Below, piece after piece: positions 58,985 through 64,000 of a stretch of 64,000 nucleotides of DNA. The translations under genes and the position numbers were made by a program. Each line of letters begins with the position of its first letter. Position 1 is the first letter of the stretch. The notes beneath the pieces are model-generated. The model was not told the DNA's origin. It searched no databases and worked only from the letters and a program-made list of their open reading frames with translations. Source of the DNA: Phoebastria nigripes (lineage: Eukaryota; Chordata; Aves; Procellariiformes; Diomedeidae); contig JAYKAV010002942.1 of assembly GCA_035582835.1 (NCBI GenBank), forward strand, positions 209,230 to 273,229, read 5' to 3'.

Positions 58985-59214
58985 TATGGTGTCCTGGTTT
59001 CGGCTGGGATAGAGTTAATTTTCTTCCTAGTGCTGTGTTTTGGATTTAGTATGAAAAGAATGTTGATAACACACTGATGTTTTTAGTTGTTGCTAAGTAG
59101 TCTGCTAGTCAAGGACTTTTCAGTTTCCCATGCTCTGCCAGGTGCACAAGAAGCTGGGAGGGAGCATAGCCGGGACAGCTAGCCCAACTGGCCAACGGGG
59201 TATTCCATACCATG

Positions 59215-59237
59215 TGACGTCATGCTCAATATATAAA
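59215..59237 (+). promoter_or_regulatory. LTR promoter: CRE (TGACGTCA) plus TATA box
   Basis: TGACGTCA lies at 59215-59222 and TATATAAA at 59230-59237, with the same 7-bp spacing as in the LTR at 13290. Conservation in two independent insertions suggests these are the ancestral promoter elements. Confidence 0.75.
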
Positions 59238-59333
59238 TAGGAGGCGTGGTCCAGGAAGTAGCGATCACTGCTTGGGTATCACTCAGCGGGTGGTAAGCAA
59301 TTGCATTGTGCATCACTCATTTTGTATATTCTA

Positions 59334-59359
59334 TCATTATTATTATTATTATAATTATT
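59334..59359. repeat. (ATT)n microsatellite inside LTR
   Basis: ATTATTATTATTATTATAATTATT, at the position of the TTA/CTA repeat of the LTR at 13290-13872. Confidence 0.85.
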
Positions 59360-59379
59360 TTCCCTNCCTTTTCTGTTTT

Positions 59380-59385
59380 ATTAAA
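59380..59385 (+). terminator. LTR polyadenylation signal ATTAAA
   Basis: ATTAAA in the context TTTTATTAAACTGTCTTTATCTCAA, conserved with 13736-13741. Confidence 0.6.
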
Positions 59386-59512
59386 CTGTCTTTATCTCAA
59401 TCCATGAATTTTACTTTTTTTTTTCCGATTCTGTCCCCCATCCCATTGAGGGGAGGGGAAGTGAGCGAGCAGCTGTGTGGTGTTTGACTGCCTGCCGGGT
59501 TAAACCACAACA

Positions 59513-62500
59513 ATGGTCTTTTTAGAGGAGTGGCAGGAACCTCCATGTTTTGGTCAACACTTTGGTTTACAGTTCGTTATTATTTGCTTTCACAGTGAAA
59601 ACAAATATGATGAGGAGACATATGGAGAAGAACAAATGCGTATATTCTGCTCAGAGCTGGCTGGGAGTGCCATGTGTATGTATAGGACTGTGCTGCTTCC
59701 GCCCTGGCAGGGAATATGCAGGATGTGCTGAAATGAACGGCAGAGCACCAGGAACCAGTGCTGGAAGATGTGAAACAAGTGGGAGCTAAAGATGACACAG
59801 GAGCCTGATCTTCACCTTCTGAGCAGCTAATTTCTGCCACTTAGTGGGGAGAGACCTGGGCCACAAGCAGCACATGGTACTGAACGAGGCAGAGGTCATG
59901 AGAAGACCTGCTTTTTGAACTAGTTTAAAGGCTTGGAGTCTAATAGCAGACATTTCCTGTGAGTCTCATCTAGAAGTAATGGAAGCATTCACTGTTCTTC
60001 TAAACAGTTTTATTGGGTTATGTAGGCAAAACCCAGACATCTGCTGGAAAGTATGTAGAAGGATACTGTAGTCCTACCACAAACCCAGAGCTCCCAGGCA
60101 CCTTAGGGAGTAAAAAGAAAGAGGTTCTATCAGGTACACTCTTAGCTTTGTAGGTTTGTAAACAGATTTAGGGGTAGTTAATGTGAATTCTGCCAATTCT
60201 GGGAGGTGAATGTATTCAAGTTGCCTGTGTCCCACCAGACCTCTTAGCCACAGACCTCCAATATGCAAGGGGCTGAAATGACTGGTTCTCAGTGAAATAT
60301 TCTGCCTGGGATCATGCTGTATTATCTCGGGGAAAAAAAAAGTGTCTCCAGGATTTTGGAAGAGAGAGAGGGACAGGAGCATGCTGTAGTGCTTATTAAT
60401 TGCCACAAAGAGGGAAATGCCTCAGACTATAGGGACGCTGGCATTGATGTTTGGCTTGGGAAATGGCACGCTCTGTGGGCTATAATGGAAGAGAAAAAGA
60501 AAAGAAAACATCCCTGTTTTGGGATGGGACTTACCAAAGAGTCAGTTACGAGACCCTACCCAGAAATGCATGATCTTGGGCTCATTTTAGCCCAACGCCA
60601 GATAGATGTGGAGCAGAAGCATGTGAGGCAGCAAATTCAAGCTGAGAGAGAGATGACAAACAAAGAACTCAAGCTCTCTGCTTAAAACTCATGAGAACAG
60701 TACCTATAATCCAGTTGTGCGAAGATACCTTCAGGTGTGACCAGTGCTGCTTCTTTTTCCTCTCTTTCCTCAAAGCTGACCCTGGATCTGAAAGAAGAAG
60801 AGTTCATACTCAAATGAAGAGAGTAAAAAAATCAAGATTATAAAGTTATAGAAAGCAGGCTCTACCTTGTAAATTGGCTAACGGTACTGGAGCTCCATGT
60901 GCGTACTTGAGCGTTGGCTAGTACACAGTGTAGCGCTAAGACAGAACAGCCCATAAATCTCATCGCTGGAGCTCTGGCTGGATTCAGATTTTCTGAATCA
61001 ATTAGTAGCTTTATTTTTGTTCATTGTTGTTTTCCCTACAAAAGATGGGGAAATGCAACTGTGAGTTTTGGGTAGTGGGACAAAGGGACTATGAGGCACA
61101 CAGATACAATAGCCAAACTTCCTAAAACCATCTTCTCAGCAAGTCTCAGTTTCAACAATGTGGTTGGCAAGCTCTATACTGAAATGAGGATGTATATTCA
61201 AGCCCTAAGCTGGTGTGTGCAGTGGTCCACAGACGTCTCTACTCATTGCCAGAGAGTGCAGGATTTCCTGAGCCCCATCAGTGTAATTTCTGATCTCTGT
61301 AAAACTTGGGAGGGTTGTTCTGTGAACTTCTGCTCTCTATTTGTAAGAAAGGTACAAATTTGAAAGGCTACCCAGGAAGGAAAATTGCATTATTATTTCA
61401 GTGTGGTAAGAGTAGGAGAGAAAGGGAGTGAAATGTGAGGCAAGGTTCACCATTTGTCTGTGCTTGGCCCATGTGGCATGGGATTTGGATGAAAGCAATC
61501 TTTGCAAAAACAGAAATGTTTGTNGGGATCTTGAGAGTGAAATTTATAGTACAAAAATTGTCAGGTTAACCTATTGTCTGCTGAAATGTAACAAACTATG
61601 TTAAACAGTGGTGTTAAACATTGTTCAAATGCATTGAAAAAGCACAACCTCTGCTTTGGTACTTCAGGANGGGAGAGCAAAATATACCAGTGAGTAGAAA
61701 GGTCTGTGCAATCATGTGGCATCTCTGACTTGCTGCTGTGAGGAGATGAACAGCACTTGCAGGTATGAATATGCGGACTGTCACCCCATTGCCTGCCACA
61801 GCAAATCTAAACGGAGAGGTGGGGATGGCTTTGTCTTGGCAATCCCAGATGTTTTTTCTTTTATTAAAAAGATATGGACTTCAAGTCTGAAACTCCACAC
61901 AATGAAAGGGTTCGTTTCTTGGAACATCCAAGGTAGTTTCAGAAAATTTACTTCCTTTTGCTGAGGATACACTAATTTTAAAAATCTTCTTCCACCACAA
62001 AAAAATAGAGATGACAAAAACCAGATAGGTCTTTTTCCTTCACTTTATGTCTCTTTTTTAACTCTTTTTTTTTTTTTTTTTTTTTACACAGAAAAGATGA
62101 CATATATTTTTCTACTGACCTGCAACAGTTTTTAAATGGGCATTTTTCACTTCAAAATTTTTCTTTGACTAATGAAAAAAATCTGCTAAAATGAGAAATC
62201 AAGTTCTGTTTTAGACTGGAAGAGCTGAAAAAGATTCANTCGGAAAAGAAAAAAGTATTATCGTAGCTACAAGCAGAGTATTTCACACAGTCGTGCCAGA
62301 AAGCACCTACCAATAAGAAATGCATGGAGGCAAATTACAGGTTTGAAGCCAGTAGCATAGTGGAAAGGAAGAGGTAGCTGATGGGAAAATGAGTAGGCAG
62401 AGAAAGAGTTTTCTTTGTGAGGTATTGAAAGTAACNAGTTGTGTTGAACTTGATATTTTTAAGGGACTGGAAAGAGAGAAGGTGTTTTCAGGAGGATCTG

Positions 62501-64000
62501 AGCATTGTGCTTGATATGGAATGGAAGAGCTAAAGAAAATATCCAAATACAAAGGCAGAGGAAAATACTCAGGGATAGATGTCAGACAGAACTGAAGAGG
62601 TTTCCATATNCCAAGGTGGGTGACTCTGTTCACATAAAATATTTGCCATTTCAGATGATAGAGAGAACTTGTGAGAACTTGCACTGGCACAGCTTGATAG
62701 AGGAAAAAGGGACTATAGTGGAAANAGGCATCGATTAACCTCCAAACCAGCATGCTGTGCCAATGCTTGGCTTCAAATCTAGTTAGTTATTGATCTTTTA
62801 GACCTTTTTTTCTGCTGATTCACAGGTTGTACCTTGTCAGCTCACTTGTACGAGTGAGAAAATGAACCCTGGAAACACGTGTCAGGGCAGAGGTGGAATA
62901 TAGGTGGGGTTTGCTTTTCTGACACATTTCAGGCTGATATCATCTTGCCAGAGAAGATGTGAAGCTGAGATAGCAAATCCGCTTTTCCATGGCAGGACCT
63001 GAAGAACAGCACATAGCAATGACAAGCTCAGTAAGAATTTGCAGTAGCACAGCTTTTTACGCTGCATCATCACTATGCTGAGGCAGATGGCTTCCAAACA
63101 CCTTGTTTCCAANACTGTCTGATTTTCAGGTATGTTATCTGTTAGGAGATGGTCCAAAAGAGATCCTTAGCAAATTGCCCNTGTCAGTGCGTGATGAGTG
63201 CAGAATCCAGCTGCATTTTAGTTTCCATGTGCCAGTCCAACTTTTCACAGTCTGTCCTGTCCTCAGGCAGGCCTCTGCTTGCTTCGTGTTTCTCTGAAAA
63301 ATCCTGACCTTCCCATGTAATAGCTTAGATTTGCCTATCCCATTATGCTCTGGCCCCAGAAAATAAGCATCTCAGATTAGGTTATTACACTAGTCCTTTT
63401 ATAACAAGGTGGGCATAGGATGGATAGTTGTTGTGGAAGACATGTGTTTTCCCTCCTGGACTTTGAAAATTGAGAGTATCTCTTATGGAAATGCATATGG
63501 AGCCAAGATTCATTGCTGCTTGCATAATGTATGGTGGATACTTAGATATCTGAAGGCAAGTAACCTTATGGATAAACTGTACTGACTGTCTACATGCTGG
63601 TCCCCCTGGACCTGCCCCATTGTGATCTCATTAAAGTATCATTTAGCTTTCATTAAGGCAGAAAGCAAATACAGAAGTGGCTGTCAATCTAAGTCTATTT
63701 TAAAATTCCAGGGCCAAATCCTTTTCACCTCATTGGAGCAAGTTTTCCCACTGAAACCAGTGAAGTACTTCTGTAAGATTTGCTCTTGAGCAAGGTAAAA
63801 TGACCTGCTACTGCTACTAATTAAGCTTCTCTTTACTGAACCTCAGCAAAGTTCGACAGATGTGAAACTGTCTTCTTGCTGAATTGTAAATACACCCCGC
63901 TCATTGGAGAACTGCTTGAGTCTCAGATGGGCAAGCCTGAAATGATGGCTGAACCTATTGATTTAGTTTGCTTTAAAAGGAACAGAGGATAATTTCTGAA
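59513..64000. other. Unassigned non-coding DNA
   Basis: No gene is recognised in 4.5 kb. The longest open frames are 148 codons (62307-62753, minus) and 123 codons (60314-60685, plus). The latter has a Lys/Glu/Gln-rich C-terminal half that could form a helix, but there is no family match and no splice or promoter context. A T21 run lies at 62065-62085. The right edge continues as ordinary AT-rich DNA. Confidence 0.5.
62065..62085. repeat. Poly-T tract, 21 bases
   Basis: Uninterrupted T run after a T-rich stretch. No retrocopy body is recognised to its right on the minus strand. Confidence 0.93.

Larger units (their letters stand above)
58990..59512 (+). mobile_element. Solo LTR of the same ERVL-like family
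   Basis: A 523-bp LTR starting TGTCCTGGTTTCGGCTGGG and ending GGTTAAACCACAACA. It is the same family as the LTR at 13290-13872, but shorter through small deletions (for example after CTTCCTAG, where about 10 bp are missing). ATGG flanks both ends (58986-58989 and 59513-59516). The fifth base of an expected 5-bp duplication does not match, so one flank has probably mutated. It contains CRE, TATA, ATT microsatellite (59334-59359) and ATTAAA (59380-59385). No internal retroviral sequence is present. Confidence 0.9.

Noticed and set aside
62307..62753. 148-codon minus-strand open frame
   Set aside because: It contains N codons, has no family signature and overlaps a plus-strand open frame at 62505-62738.
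1..64000. CRISPR array, operon, bacterial defence or toxin system
   Set aside because: The DNA is vertebrate in character, with LINEs, solo LTRs and microsatellites. There are no regularly spaced repeats, no dense coding and no ribosome binding sites.

Overview
The window looks like avian (Neoaves-type) chromosomal DNA from a draft assembly. It is AT-leaning and CpG-poor, with no long open frames. It carries CR1 LINE fragments with the avian 3' ending (ATTCTGTGATTCTGTGA-like) and bird-type endogenous retrovirus solo LTRs. Dozens of isolated single Ns and one 305-base N gap mark it as draft sequence. I recognise no protein-coding exon, rRNA, true tRNA, snRNA or miRNA gene. It reads as a gene desert or the inside of a very large intron. 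Open frames of 60-200 codons are scattered on both strands, but none shows a protein family signature and many fall inside repeats.

Layout. 0-13 kb: unassigned sequence with a degenerate tRNA-derived, MIR-like SINE (about 2228-2400), a sense CR1 fragment (about 3185-3941) and an old antisense CR1 (L3-like) 3' end (8178-8500). 13.3-13.9 kb: a complete solo LTR flanked by a perfect 5-bp target duplication. 15.7-16.4 kb: a probable decayed LTR-type repeat with a GT/GC/AT microsatellite and a 63-bp segment bounded by splice consensus sequences. 16-33 kb: mostly unassigned, with one old CR1 ORF2 fragment near 24 kb and a small CpG-rich patch near 28.1 kb. 33-35 kb: two successive antisense CR1 copies, the second nearly 1 kb long and ancient. 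36.8-37.2 kb: a young-looking sense CR1 3' end. 44.3-50.3 kb: two related long solo LTRs on the minus strand, about 3.5 kb apart, each with its own 5-bp target duplication; the second holds the assembly gap. 58-59.5 kb: a short CR1 tail and a fourth solo LTR, on the plus strand.

The most informative content is the LTR set. The four LTRs share their 3' terminus. Three of them (13.3, 45.7 and 59.0 kb) share a 5' promoter block with a perfect TGACGTCA (CRE/ATF site), followed by TATATAA in two copies and by a decayed box in the third. The long copy at 44.3-45.7 kb combines this 5' block with the long, internally repetitive body of the 49.2-50.3 kb copy, so it is a mosaic of two LTR lineages. No gag, pol or env remains. 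I see no operon, CRISPR array or new protein system; the findings concern LTR evolution, candidate regulatory DNA and a few weak exon candidates.
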